Below are positions 11,424 to 19,590 of a DNA stretch of 64,000 bases, in pieces. Numbering within the stretch: the first letter of the stretch is position 1; each line of letters opens with the position of its first letter. Both the position numbers and the translations under genes were made by a program. The stretch is from assembly GCA_019359235.1 (NCBI GenBank), contig JAHHHT010000039.1, forward strand, positions 1 to 64,000. Reading direction: 5' to 3'. This stretch comes from Oscillatoria princeps RMCB-10. Its GTDB lineage: Bacteria; Cyanobacteriota; Cyanobacteriia; Cyanobacteriales; Oscillatoriaceae. The notes beneath the pieces were generated by a model, which saw only the letters and a program-made list of their open reading frames with translations, searched no databases and was not told the origin of the DNA.

Positions 11424-12332
11424 TTAAAAACAGATCAGCGTTTCTTTAGTTTGCTTGTGAGTCCAAGCCGTCATGCCGGTGGCGATCAAGCAGAGGTAGC
11501 GGCGGGCTTCTTCAGTCAGGGTGACGCCGGTAAAGTCGGCTCCCTCGATTTTGACTCCCAGCAGGTGCGCCTCGCTGAGATCGGCACCGCTCAAATCTGC
11601 TTTGCTGAGATTGGCCCAACTCAGGTTGGCTTTACTGAGAAATGCCTTGGTCAGGTCAGATCCAGTCAGGTTCGCCCCAGTCAAGCTGCCGCCGCGCATC
11701 TTAGCCGCCTTGAAATTGGCAGCCATCAGGTTGGCATCTTGCAGGTTGACGCCGCTGAGTTTGGCGTTGCTGAGGTCAACGCCGTTGAGATCGACCCCAT
11801 TGAGGTCAATCCCGTTCAAAAAAGCGTCACTCAGGTTGACACCATTTAAGAAGGCTCCATCCAAGGTGGCTCCACTGAGTCTGGCACCGCCCAGATTCGC
11901 CCAGTTGAGATTGGCTCGGCTGAGGTTGGCACCTCGCAGGTTGATGTCGGTGAGGTTGGCCCCACATAAATTGACGCGCTTGAGGTTGGCACCTCGCAAG
12001 TTCGCGCCGGTGAGTGCCGCACCGCTGAGTTTGGCTTTTGAGAGGTCTGCTTTTACCAGGAAAGCGCCGGTGAGGTTAGCTTTGGTCAGGTCGGCATCTG
12101 CGAGACTTCCTTCGCTCATTTTCACAAAACTCAGATCCGCCCAGTTGAGGAAGGCATCACTCAGGTTTGACTTGGTTAGGAAAGCCCGACTGAGATTGGC
12201 TCCCATGAGGTTCGCACCGGCGAGGTTGACCTCGAGCAGGGTGACACCGCTCAGGTCGGCTCCTTGCAAGTCCGCACCGGCAAAGTTTCTCTCTCCTTGG
12301 TTGTACAGCCTCAGCAGATGACTAACTTCCAT
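11424..12332 (-). CDS. Pentapeptide-repeat protein
   Basis: A 302-residue protein consisting almost entirely of A(D/N)LxX pentapeptides (for example ANLMGANLSRAFLTKSNL), predicted to fold as a right-handed quadrilateral beta-helix. It starts MEVSHLLRLYNQGERNFAGA, a common cyanobacterial opening. A non-repeat tail follows the last repeats (EEARRYLCLIATGMTAW and on to the C-terminus). There is no signal peptide or membrane helix, so it is probably cytosolic. No enzymatic domain is attached and its function is unknown. Between it and the PPK2 gene lie short direct repeats (GGGCATCATCGAATT at about 11296-11330) and an AAATCCAAAATCC tract. The two genes are convergent. Confidence 0.85.
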   Translation of the reverse strand: MEVSHLLRLYNQGERNFAGADLQGADLSGVTLLEVNLAGANLMGANLSRAFLTKSNLSDAFLNWADLSFVKMSEGSLADADLTKANLTGAFLVKADLSKAKLSGAALTGANLRGANLKRVNLCGANLTDINLRGANLSRANLNWANLGGARLSGATLDGAFLNGVNLSDAFLNGIDLNGVDLNGVDLSNAKLSGVNLQDANLMAANFKAAKMRGGSLTGANLTGSDLTKAFLSKANLSWANLSKADLSGADLSEAHLLGVKIEGADFTGVTLTEEARRYLCLIATGMTAWTHKQTKETLICF

Positions 12333-12426
12333 ATAGTAACTCCAGTTGCGACTGTTTTGGGTTTGGGCAATGCCAGGACAGGGCTAAAAGAAGGCAATTT
12401 CAGGTCAGCAAGGGGGGCGTGGGGGT

Positions 12427-12515
12427 GTTTCAATCCCGTTGCCGGGATTCAGCTGGCAAAAAGTATTCTTCTCCTGCCCCCCGGCTGAAATAATTATCGC
12501 ATTCATTTCTGCTTC
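12427..12515. repeat. Dispersed element with ATCCCG/CGGGAT hairpin, copy 1
   Basis: Begins GTTTCAATCCCGTTGCCGGG and continues ATTCAGCTGGC, then TCTTCTCCTGCCCCC and GAAATAATTATCGCATTCAT. The same order of blocks occurs at 50662-50755 and, inverted, at 63847-63927. The start resembles one CRISPR repeat, but there is no array. The rest of the 12333-12857 spacer contains nothing else I recognise apart from a GGGAGAG ribosome-binding site for the next gene at 12843-12849. Confidence 0.65.
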
Positions 12516-12857
12516 TTTGTATGCACTCGGGATGTTCCCGTGCGCTCTCACCCACCTATTGCTCCTGTAGAAGTTTGAAGTTGTGGTGGCCACCGCTGTT
12601 TTTTATAACTTGCAATCAAGCGTTAATTTGGGCACATTGTTTAAGCTGCTGCGTCAGATACGGAGCGCTGAGACGATTGGGAAATATTGCAAAATAGTGG
12701 CAAACAGACTGCGAGCCCGCTTGCGCCTAATTAGGATATTACCGTGACCGGCATTTCTGGAATTTTAAGAAACAAGTATATTTGTAAAGAAATTTTGTCG
12801 GGTCGGGACTGGAGGAGGATAGAGTCTGCCCACAAGTGGTAGGGAGAGAGTGCGTCA

Positions 12858-13994
12858 ATGTTTCCACCGCTAGCCCAAGTTGTGCTTTGGGTGCTGATTG
12901 CCCTTCTGCTTTGGTATCTGCTGGTGCAACTAGCGCCGAGAGACTCCGCGTTCTGGTTCGTGCGGGTGACAGTGGCGATCACCCTGATCGCTGCGTTTTT
13001 CTCCCCAGCCGATCCATTCAGTCAGTTTGCGTGGGGCCTTCTATCCTTACCGCTGAAGCCGCTGGGTCTGTCGGTAGTGCTGCTAATTGCTGCTTGCAGG
13101 CAATATCTGTGGGTGGAAAGCCAGCCGAAAACAGGAAAAACGATCGTCAGAACACTTAAGTCCGAAGAGCGGAAACCGGGAAAGGTTATCGTCAGAACAG
13201 TTAAGTCCGAGGAGCAGAAACCGGGAAAGGCAATCGTCAAAACAGTTAAGTCCGAGCTGGTTTTTGCAGCAGTGCTGATTTTGCTGGTTTTCAGCAACCC
13301 TTGGATAGCGCTGCAGCTAGAGCGGACAGTCAGCCGGCAGGGTTTGGAGAGGTCGGCTATTTGTCCCGGAGATGCCGGCGAGCCCAAACCGGCTCAAACA
13401 GCAGGCGCAATTGTGGTGTTGGGGCGGACAGTCACTCAGCCTGGGCTGCGCTACGGGACTCAAATGCAGGTGGCAGATACCAGCGAGCGCATCCTGGCGG
13501 CTTTTCAACAGTACCGGCAGCAGCGAGAGTTGGGCAATCGCCCCCTGGTGATTGTCAGCGCCGGTATGCGGTCAGTTGGTGGCGCACGGCGCACAGAAGC
13601 CGACGCTACGCTCCGCCTGCTGGACAAGCTGGGCCTGCCGGACATCCGCTTTGACGACAACAGCTTCGATATCTACAGCAGTGCGCTAGAAGTCAAAAAA
13701 ATCTTGACCCAGGAGGGACTCGACCCGAAGGAGCGGATAATCTTGGTGGCTTCTACCCTGGATGTCGGTCGGGCCAAGCTGACATTTGAAAACCTGGGCC
13801 TAGAGGTGATTCCCAACTCCATCGACTTGTACGAGCGACTTTGTGAAGCCTTTAGGCACCCCGTGCTGTTTGCAGACTTTGTTCCGAGCGCCCAAGCCCT
13901 GATGCGCAGCGAGCGTTCTGTTAATGAATTCTTCACCTTGATTTACTATTTTTTGCGAGGCTGGCTGGCGCTAGGAGTGGCGCGAGGGCTGTAG
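12858..13994 (+). CDS. YdcF/ElyC-like membrane protein with DUF218 domain
   Basis: A 378-residue protein. The N-terminal half has several hydrophobic helices (about residues 5-25, 35-52, 68-85 and 139-155). The C-terminal half (about 185-345) is a DUF218 domain with AIVVLG, VSAGMR, TEADATLRLLDKLGLP, a FDIYSSALEVKKIL helix and IILVASTLDVGRA. DUF218 proteins are linked to envelope polysaccharide or peptidoglycan-precursor metabolism in other bacteria; the reaction is not established. Between the membrane helices three near-identical 15-residue repeats (K.IV(R/K)T(L/V)KSEE.KPG, DNA about 13134-13258) form a charged loop. The start ATG at 12858 has GGGAGAGAG upstream. The next gene is a partial paralogue. 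Confidence 0.75.
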   Translation: MFPPLAQVVLWVLIALLLWYLLVQLAPRDSAFWFVRVTVAITLIAAFFSPADPFSQFAWGLLSLPLKPLGLSVVLLIAACRQYLWVESQPKTGKTIVRTLKSEERKPGKVIVRTVKSEEQKPGKAIVKTVKSELVFAAVLILLVFSNPWIALQLERTVSRQGLERSAICPGDAGEPKPAQTAGAIVVLGRTVTQPGLRYGTQMQVADTSERILAAFQQYRQQRELGNRPLVIVSAGMRSVGGARRTEADATLRLLDKLGLPDIRFDDNSFDIYSSALEVKKILTQEGLDPKERIILVASTLDVGRAKLTFENLGLEVIPNSIDLYERLCEAFRHPVLFADFVPSAQALMRSERSVNEFFTLIYYFLRGWLALGVARGL

Positions 13995-14292
13995 CTGACT
14001 CCTTGGATTTCTTGCCGAAACCAACCCACCGGGCACGAAAGGATGGAAGATTTGCGCCGAACAGTGTTAAGTTCGTGCCAGTCTTGGCAGCACTGCTGAG
14101 GTCAGCAGATTGCCCGCACCGGCAGCTCTGAAAGTCTAACAGTAGGTAAGTCATGTATAATAGCGCAAAATATGTAATTTGTCAAGTGCGGGCGGCAGCC
14201 GGCCACCCGCAACTCAAGCCGAGTCACTGCAGCCCGATGTTAGTTCCGCTCGTCAACCAGCCCGATTACCACTAGAAAACTCCTGCATTGCC

Positions 14293-14844
14293 ATGTTAGA
14301 AGCCTTAATTAGCTTAATCATTTTGCTGTGGCTCGGCTCTTTTCTTGTGCCGGTGGTCAAGAACTTATTTCAAAAAGACTATGGAACCTACCTGGGGGCG
14401 GCGATTGCTCTGCTGATTGTGGTCTTTTTCCTCTTAAGATTGCCATCCTACAGCAGCTGCACCATAATAACAACTCTTTGGGTCATCCTCACCTTCCCGC
14501 TCAGACCGCTGGGCCTAGCGCTGGTGATTTTGCTGCAAGCAGGGTTGGAAGGGACGAAAAAACTGGAGGACGATAAGGAGGGAAAGAAAGCCCAGGCATC
14601 CAGGAAGAGCGTCGCAGACCGGGTTATGGTGGCGCTGGTGTTTTTACTGCTGTCTAGTGCGCCGGTGTCGGCGGACTGGCTCGCCGGCAGATTGGGGCAA
14701 GACTCGCCCATACGCACAGGTCAGGGGTTTGTAGATTATGTGCCGAGCATCGAAGGACTCACCGCCACAACTCGCGTCCTGAAAACTGCTTTGCCAGCGC
14801 TTTACAATCCCATTAACGTTTGCCCCGCCCCGCCGGAATTGTGA
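14293..14844 (+). CDS. Short membrane protein, truncated paralogue of the upstream YdcF-like protein
   Basis: A 183-residue protein from ATG 14293 (MLEALISLIILLWLGSFLVP). The in-frame extension upstream to 14179 has no family support. It has the same N-terminal layout as the preceding gene: a first helix, a second helix (YLGAAIALLIVVFFLL), then LTFPLRPLGLALVILLQAGL, which parallels LSLPLKPLGLSVVLLIAA in the neighbour, then a charged loop and another helix. The frame ends soon after, before any DUF218 domain, and no continuation in other frames was seen downstream. It is either a decayed duplicate or a genuine membrane-only derivative. In the 298-bp spacer upstream a TATAAT lies at 14156, without a good -35 box. 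Confidence 0.55.
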   Translation: MLEALISLIILLWLGSFLVPVVKNLFQKDYGTYLGAAIALLIVVFFLLRLPSYSSCTIITTLWVILTFPLRPLGLALVILLQAGLEGTKKLEDDKEGKKAQASRKSVADRVMVALVFLLLSSAPVSADWLAGRLGQDSPIRTGQGFVDYVPSIEGLTATTRVLKTALPALYNPINVCPAPPEL

Positions 14845-14937
14845 TTCAGTGGTACATTCAGGAGTGGGCGCTGCCACTGTTCCCAGGCATGGGGACGTTG
14901 GGACAGCTACCAATTTAAGAGGGCACACCCATTGGGT

Positions 14938-15015
14938 AACAAGAAACTGACAAGAAACCAGGTTTCTGTCCCAAGGTAACAAGAAACCAGGTTTCTTTGA
15001 GAAACCTGGTTTGTG
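14938..15015. repeat. Tandem AGAAACCAGGTTTCT palindromes
   Basis: Three copies of the palindrome AGAAACC(A/T)GGTTTCT-like separated by short spacers, within the spacer ahead of the ABC exporter. It belongs to the most abundant palindrome family in the window, in which the central bases vary (CCGG, CAGG or CTGG). Confidence 0.8.
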
Positions 15016-15091
15016 TCCCGGTTTGGGGAGAGAACCCCCTCACCCCCTGACGACGCCCGCAGATGCTTCTCCAAATCTTTCACCCCGACTC

Positions 15092-16852
15092 ATGGCTCGC
15101 TCTCGACTGCAAAAACTGGCTGCTTACCTGCGCCCCCACTGGCGTCAGGCACTCTCGGGCATCTTCGCCCTGCTGATTGTCAATGCGCTGGGGGTCTACA
15201 TTCCCTTGCTGATTCGCAACGGCATTGACAAACTCAAGCTGGCGGTAGAAGGCCCAGTCCCGTCTCTAGAATCGGTTTGGCCCTATGTGCTGCCGATCTT
15301 CGTGCTGGCAACGCTGATGTGGGCGATCCGGGTGGCGTCGCGCCTGTTGCTGTTTGGGGTGGGGCGTCAGGTTGAATTTGACCTCAAACAGCGGATTTTT
15401 GAGCACTTGCTGACCCTGGAACCGTCTTATTTTGCCAGCAACCCGACGGGTGACTTGATTAACCGCGCAACTTCTGATGTGGATAATATCCGCCGGCTGC
15501 TGGGGTTTGCGGTGCTGAGTCTGGCAAATACGGTGTTTGCCTACGGACTGACGCTGCCGGTGATGATGGCGATTAACTTGCGGCTGACTTTGCTGGCTAT
15601 CGCTGTCTATCCTGTGATGCTGATACTGGTTCAGCTGTTTGCCGATCGCTTGCGCAACCAGCAGCAGACTGTGCAAGAGGAACTCTCGGATTTGAGCGAT
15701 CTTATCCAAGAGGATATGAGCGGGATATCGCTGATTAAAATTTACGCCCAGGAGGAAAATGAGCGCCGCGCTTTCCGCGAGCATAACGACCGGCTGCTTT
15801 CCGCGACGCTGAAGCTGGCTCGAACTCGCACGCAGCTGTTTCCGCTGCTTTCGGGTTTGGCGAGTTTGAGTTTGCTTGTGTTGCTGGCATTCGGTTCGGG
15901 CGCGATTGCGGCAAAGGAAATTACGGTTGGGGATTTTATCGCTCTGATTCTCTATGTCGAGCGTCTGGTTTTCCCGACGGCGCTGCTCGGTTTTACGATT
16001 ACAGCTTACCAGCGCGGGGAAGTGAGTATCGACCGTGTAGAGGCGATTCTGACGGAAAAGCCGAAAATTCAGGACGATCCGGGGGCGGTTTCCCTGCCGG
16101 TGCCGGTGAGAGGCTCTATCAGGGCGCGCAATCTCAGTTACACTTATCCGGGAGCGTCCGCACCGGCACTGAGAAATGTCAGTTTTGAGATTGCTGCCGG
16201 CGAAACGGTAGCCATTGTAGGGCCGGTGGGCTCGGGCAAATCGACTCTGGCAAATGCGCTCCCCCGCCTGCTGGATATTGCCAGAGGGCAGCTGTTTTTG
16301 GATGGCTGCGACATCACCCAGCTGCGATTGCGCGACTTGCGGGGGGCGATCGCTTATGTGCCGCAAGACAGTTTCCTGTTCAGCACTACGATTGAAAATA
16401 ATATCCGCTACAGCAATGCCCAAGCTGAGCGGGCGCAGGTGGAAGAAGCCGCGAAACAAGCGCAGATTGAGGGGGAAATTCTCAATTTTCCGCAGCAGTA
16501 TGAGACAATTGTGGGAGAGCGGGGGATTACTCTGTCTGGCGGACAGCGGCAGCGGAGCGCTCTGGCGCGCGCAATGCTTGTGGATGCGCCGGTGCTGATT
16601 CTGGATGACGCGCTTTCTAGTGTGGACAACCAAACGGCGACGGCTATTCTGAAGAATCTCTCCGCCGGCACTCAGCGGAAGACGGTGATTTTTATCTCGC
16701 ACCAGATGTCTGCAGCGGCGACGGCTGACCGGATTTTTGTGATGGATGCCGGTGCGATTGTGCAAACCGGCACTCACGCGGAGCTGATGCAGCAAGCCGG
16801 TCTGTACCGCACCCTTTGGGACATGCAGATGTTCGAGGAGTTGCTGCGCTAG
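15092..16852 (+). CDS. ABC exporter, fused permease and ATPase (MsbA/MdlB type)
   Basis: A 586-residue half-transporter expected to act as a homo- or heterodimer in the inner membrane. Residues 1-310 form the six-helix type I exporter domain (start MARSRLQKLAAYLRPHW; helices such as FALLIVNALGVYIPLLI). The nucleotide-binding domain follows with Walker A GPVGSGKST (about 377), signature LSGGQRQR (about 481), Walker B VLILDD and switch histidine in ISHQMS. The ATG at 15092 is preferred over an upstream in-frame start at 15011, which lies in palindromic repeat sequence. The substrate cannot be told from sequence; lipid, drug or peptide are all possible. There is no obvious operon partner. Confidence 0.85.
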   Translation: MARSRLQKLAAYLRPHWRQALSGIFALLIVNALGVYIPLLIRNGIDKLKLAVEGPVPSLESVWPYVLPIFVLATLMWAIRVASRLLLFGVGRQVEFDLKQRIFEHLLTLEPSYFASNPTGDLINRATSDVDNIRRLLGFAVLSLANTVFAYGLTLPVMMAINLRLTLLAIAVYPVMLILVQLFADRLRNQQQTVQEELSDLSDLIQEDMSGISLIKIYAQEENERRAFREHNDRLLSATLKLARTRTQLFPLLSGLASLSLLVLLAFGSGAIAAKEITVGDFIALILYVERLVFPTALLGFTITAYQRGEVSIDRVEAILTEKPKIQDDPGAVSLPVPVRGSIRARNLSYTYPGASAPALRNVSFEIAAGETVAIVGPVGSGKSTLANALPRLLDIARGQLFLDGCDITQLRLRDLRGAIAYVPQDSFLFSTTIENNIRYSNAQAERAQVEEAAKQAQIEGEILNFPQQYETIVGERGITLSGGQRQRSALARAMLVDAPVLILDDALSSVDNQTATAILKNLSAGTQRKTVIFISHQMSAAATADRIFVMDAGAIVQTGTHAELMQQAGLYRTLWDMQMFEELLR

Positions 16853-16899
16853 ATTGGGAAGGAAGAAGGAAGAAAGAACAAGGATTACTCGCTGTTTAC

Positions 16900-17063
16900 T
16901 CGTTCCCTGGCTCCGCCAGGGAACGCATTTGTTGAGGCTCTGCCTCCTGCATTCCAGGCTCGTTAGGGCAGACACATTGGTCGCGATCTGCTGCCTCCTG
17001 TATGGTAAGTTAAAGGAGGCAGAGCCTCCCAACTATCATTCCCAGGCTCTGCCTGGGAACGAG
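16900..17063. repeat. Inverted GTTCCC(T/A)GGCTCTGCC-type repeat
   Basis: Left part CGTTCCCTGGCTCCGCCAGG with GAGGCTCTGCCTCC; right part GGAGGCAGAGCCTCCC and CCCAGGCTCTGCCTGGGAAC. The blocks are nested palindromes arranged as an inverted repeat of about 160 bp. No gene is seen between the ABC exporter and the SET gene. Confidence 0.75.
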
Positions 17064-17118
17064 GTTATACGCCTGGGAACTGGGTTAATAATTGAGCAGT
17101 CTTAGGAGTCTGATAAAA

Positions 17119-17490
17119 ATGATTTACGTTGGCAATGCTCCTGGAAAAGGGCGGGGTGTTTTCGCCAAAAAGAGATTCAGCAAAGGAGAGCTTATTGAGC
17201 GAGCGCAAGTGGTTGTTGTCCCACACTCTGAGCGGGAGTACCTGGACAAAACAGTTCTGCACAACTACTACTACAAGTGGGGCGAAAAGTTAGAAGATGC
17301 CGCCCTTAGTTTGGGATACGGTTCTTTATACAATCATTCTTACGATCCGAATGCGGTATACGTTAAGAAGATAGAGGAATTTGTAATAGATTTTGTGGCT
17401 TTAAGAGAGATCGAGGAGGGGGAAGAGATTACCGTCAACTATAACGGGCGTCCTGATGATAAGTCTCCCCTGTGGTTTGAGCCGGTTTGA
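17119..17490 (+). CDS. SET-domain protein (putative protein lysine methyltransferase)
   Basis: A 123-residue stand-alone SET domain. The start ATG at 17119 follows TAGGAG by ten bases; MIYVGNAPGKGRGVFA is the usual opening strand. The conserved NHS motif is present in LYNHSYDPNA and the catalytic tyrosine region in GEEITVNYNG. The family transfers methyl groups from S-adenosylmethionine to lysine; bacterial copies of this short type are poorly characterised and the substrate here is unknown. No post-SET cysteines are visible. It is followed, after about 170 bp with nothing recognisable, by the cobalamin riboswitch. Confidence 0.8.
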   Translation: MIYVGNAPGKGRGVFAKKRFSKGELIERAQVVVVPHSEREYLDKTVLHNYYYKWGEKLEDAALSLGYGSLYNHSYDPNAVYVKKIEEFVIDFVALREIEEGEEITVNYNGRPDDKSPLWFEPV

Positions 17491-17661
17491 ATCATATTCT
17501 TTGAGGCTAATACCAATTCAAACTCATTTCCAGGCAGCCGCCCATGAACGAGGTTAATATTATTGCCGGCTGCCTGTTTCAGGAGCGAGAAAGTAAAAAA
17601 AGTTGTCTCGATTCCTCTATTCTCCCACGCACGCAGCAAACAGTGCTACAATTGCCAAACT

Positions 17662-17785
17662 CCAGCCGGTTCTGGTGGGGAGCAGCCACCAGAGGTAACG
17701 GGGAAAGTTCGGTGTGAGACCGGCACTGTCCCGCAACTGTAATCTGGCCATTAGTAGTGGCCATTAAGTCAGGACACCCACCGGC
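17662..17785 (+). promoter_or_regulatory. Cobalamin (B12) riboswitch
   Basis: Conserved landmarks appear in order: a TCTGGTGG/CCACCAGA stem (17671-17693), GGGAAAGTTCGGTGTGAGAC, CCCGCAACTGTAA (17730-17742) and the B12 box AGTCAGGACACCCACC (17766-17781). Cobalamin binding normally represses the downstream gene through transcription termination or ribosome-site occlusion. The ribosome-binding site GAGG of the following gene lies 25 bases after the B12 box, which suits control of translation initiation. The next gene encodes a HupE-type transporter, a known target in cyanobacteria. Confidence 0.9.
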
Positions 17786-17815
17786 AGTTGTATGGCATTA
17801 ATCTGCGAGGAACAG

Positions 17816-18481
17816 ATGGTATTGGGAAAGGTTTCACAAGTTGGGAAAAATGTCAAGGGTGCCGGCATTGTGGCGGCAATATCGGCGCTGGGAGTGCTGA
17901 GCGCCGGCGCACCGGCACTGGCGCACCACGCGATGGGTGAGGAAACGCCCTCGAATTTTTTTGAGGGGTTTTTGTCGGGGCTGGCGCATCCGATTATTGG
18001 TGTTGACCATTTGGCTTTTGTGGTGGGGATTGGGTTAATTGCTGCTGGGCGAGCCGGTGGGGTATTTATACCGGCGGTTTTTGTGGTGGCGGCGATGGTT
18101 GGCACCGGCATTCACTTGCTGATCGTCAATGTGCCTGCGGTTGAGATTGCGATCGCTCTGTCGGTGATTGGGGGAGGTTTGCTCCTGGTATTGAAGCCGC
18201 AACCGGCAATTCAGACGCCGGTTTTAGCGATTTTGGCAGCACCGGCTGGGCTGTTTCACGGGTACGCCTACGGTGAGTCGATTGTGGGGGCGGAAATGAC
18301 GCCGCTGGTGGCGTACTTGGCAGGATTTACGGCAATTCAGTTTGGGATTGCAATGGCGGCGCTATATGCCGGCAATTTGCTGAAGAATAAGGGGGTTGAG
18401 CCGGAATTGCTGAAGCGATTTGCCGGTGGGGCGATTTGTTTGATTGGCGGCGTTTTCTTGTCGCTGTCGGTGGCGGGATAG
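17816..18481 (+). CDS. HupE/UreJ-family protein, probable cobalt transporter
   Basis: A 221-residue membrane protein. The ATG at 17816 is preferred because GAGG lies five bases upstream; an ATG at 17792 lacks a site. The first 30 residues look like a signal peptide (GAGIVAAISALGVLSAGAPALAH split by small residues, cleavage near ALA-H). The family motif HPIIGVDHLAFVVGIG is clear, and about six further hydrophobic helices follow. HupE/UreJ proteins carry nickel or cobalt. The riboswitch directly upstream points to cobalt uptake for cobalamin synthesis, shut off when cobalamin is plentiful. Confidence 0.88.
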   Translation: MVLGKVSQVGKNVKGAGIVAAISALGVLSAGAPALAHHAMGEETPSNFFEGFLSGLAHPIIGVDHLAFVVGIGLIAAGRAGGVFIPAVFVVAAMVGTGIHLLIVNVPAVEIAIALSVIGGGLLLVLKPQPAIQTPVLAILAAPAGLFHGYAYGESIVGAEMTPLVAYLAGFTAIQFGIAMAALYAGNLLKNKGVEPELLKRFAGGAICLIGGVFLSLSVAG

Positions 18482-18553
18482 AAGCCGGCACCCCAACCCC
18501 TTCCCCGCCGGCGGGGAGGGGGAGTAGATCGGGCGCACCGGCATCCTTATCTG

Positions 18554-18600
18554 TCGTTCCGGGGCGGGCACGGGGGCACCGCCCCTACAGCCCCGGAACG
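18554..18600. repeat. Isolated REP copy with extended stem
   Basis: CGTTCCGGGGCGGGCACGGG and onward to GCCCCTACAGCCCCGGAACG: the REP hairpin core with an outer CGTTCCGGGG/CCCCGGAACG arm. It lies in the spacer between hupE and the AbrB-type gene and could act as a transcription end, although no T-run follows. Confidence 0.7.
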
Positions 18601-18688
18601 AGGGTTACTTTATAATCCGCCCTCAAGATGTTGAGTTTGGCTATAATTAAGATATTGCCAGCCAATTCAAGGATATAGGGAGGGATTC

Positions 18689-19189
18689 ATGCTCATCGAA
18701 AAACTGACGAGTGACGGTAAAATCACCATCCCCGAAGAGATCCGCACTAAGTTAGGACTTGAGGAGGGGGATGAACTGCTGTTCTTTGTGGAGGGACCTA
18801 AAGTAATACTGCTGCACATCCTCAAACCCAGGCGGCTGACGGAATTTGCCGGCATCTTGCCAGCCACTCGTCCAGATCCAGGAAAAGAGGCGATGCGTCA
18901 GGAGGTTGGGGAAGTTCTGGCAAAGGAGATGTTGAGTGAAGCGATACGATCGGGGCTTGTCAACCGGCAGCCGGCACGTCAAAGTTTCCCCCATTTCCCG
19001 CAGACACACCGGCACATTTGTGGTAGATTGGTAGTGTGGGAGAAGGTGCGCAAAAAAAGGGCCGGTGCGGACAGGCGGAACAGAAGTAGGGTGGGTGACG
19101 CGAAGCGCGTCACCGGCACCCAAAAACCGGCAGCCGGCACGTCAAAATTTTCCCAATTTCCACTAGACACACCGGCACATTTGTGCTAG
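18689..19189 (+). CDS. AbrB/SpoVT-type DNA-binding protein (orphan antitoxin-like)
   Basis: A 166-residue frame whose first 50 residues form a swapped-hairpin AbrB domain (KLTSDGKITIPEEIRTKLGL, then EEGDELLFFVEG). A GGGAGGG ribosome-binding site precedes the ATG. Antitoxins of this type (VapB/MazE-like) are about 75-90 residues; the frame here runs on for about 75 more residues through a duplicated repeat (18964-19233) and gives low-complexity sequence such as RNRSRVGDAKRVTGT. The native protein probably ended earlier and the tail is repeat-derived. No PIN or MazF toxin is encoded next to it, so it is either an orphan regulator or a relic of a toxin-antitoxin pair. Confidence 0.7.
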   Translation: MLIEKLTSDGKITIPEEIRTKLGLEEGDELLFFVEGPKVILLHILKPRRLTEFAGILPATRPDPGKEAMRQEVGEVLAKEMLSEAIRSGLVNRQPARQSFPHFPQTHRHICGRLVVWEKVRKKRAGADRRNRSRVGDAKRVTGTQKPAAGTSKFSQFPLDTPAHLC

Positions 19190-19233
19190 ATTGGTATTGT
19201 GGGAGAAGGTGCGGCAAAAAAAGGGCTGGTGAC
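18964..19233. repeat. Imperfect direct repeats of about 106 bp
   Basis: Copy 1 (18964-19069) and copy 2 (19127-19233) share CCGGCAGCCGGCACGTCAAA, GACACACCGGCACATTTGTG, TAGATTGGTA.TGTGGGAGA and a following poly-A/GGGC block. Between them is a GGGTGGGTGACGCG/CGCGTCACC palindrome (about 19090-19117). The first copy and the start of the second lie inside the AbrB-type reading frame. Confidence 0.8.
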
Positions 19234-19273
19234 AAGAGGTGGGCGGGAAGTCCTGATTCCTGCGATGGGAACT

Positions 19274-19433
19274 AGGGGAAGGGCGAAGCATGAGCGGATG
19301 TAATCCTTTCACTGATTGCGCAAATAGTCGCGCTCATGCTTCGCCCCTACAGGAGATCCAGTGTAGGGGCGAAGCATTGGCGCTAGGATCTTTGACCCGC
19401 GCCCAATATCTCGATTCGCCAATGCTTCGCCCT
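19274..19433. repeat. Two adjacent inverted repeats of the GGGGCGAAGCAT family
   Basis: The first pair is AGGGCGAAGCATGAGCG with CGCTCATGCTTCGCCCCT (19274-19350). The second pair is GTAGGGGCGAAGCATTGGCG with CGCCAATGCTTCGCCCTA (19363-19434). They fill most of the spacer before the first TPR-CHAT gene. No coding sequence is recognised. Confidence 0.8.
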
Positions 19434-19544
19434 ATTTACTTCCCAGCGAAAAAGTCTAACCCCCTCACGAATTCGCCAACACCATCTTTCAATCCCTCTC
19501 AGCCCACCGGCACGGCACAAACGGGATGCCCCCCCGAAAACCCC

Positions 19545-19574
19545 TTGACAAAACCGGCACCCCTAAGGCAAAAT
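19545..19574 (+). promoter_or_regulatory. Possible promoter of the first TPR-CHAT operon
   Basis: TTGACA at 19545-19550 is a consensus -35 box. CAAAAT at 19569-19574 is a weak -10 at 18-bp spacing. AGGAG at 19575-19579 serves as ribosome-binding site for the ATG at 19591. If this promoter is used the leader is very short. The call rests on sequence alone. Confidence 0.4.
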
Positions 19575-19590
19575 AGGAGAAACGTGAGGC

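Noticed and set aside
11521-12321. 266-codon plus-strand frame opposite the pentapeptide gene
   Set aside because: A mirror image of the periodic pentapeptide codons (LRLAP, LKSA patterns), not a protein of its own.
15266-17032. 588-codon minus-strand open frame
   Set aside because: Antisense to the ABC exporter, whose motifs are all clear. The translation is Arg/Gln/His-rich without domains.
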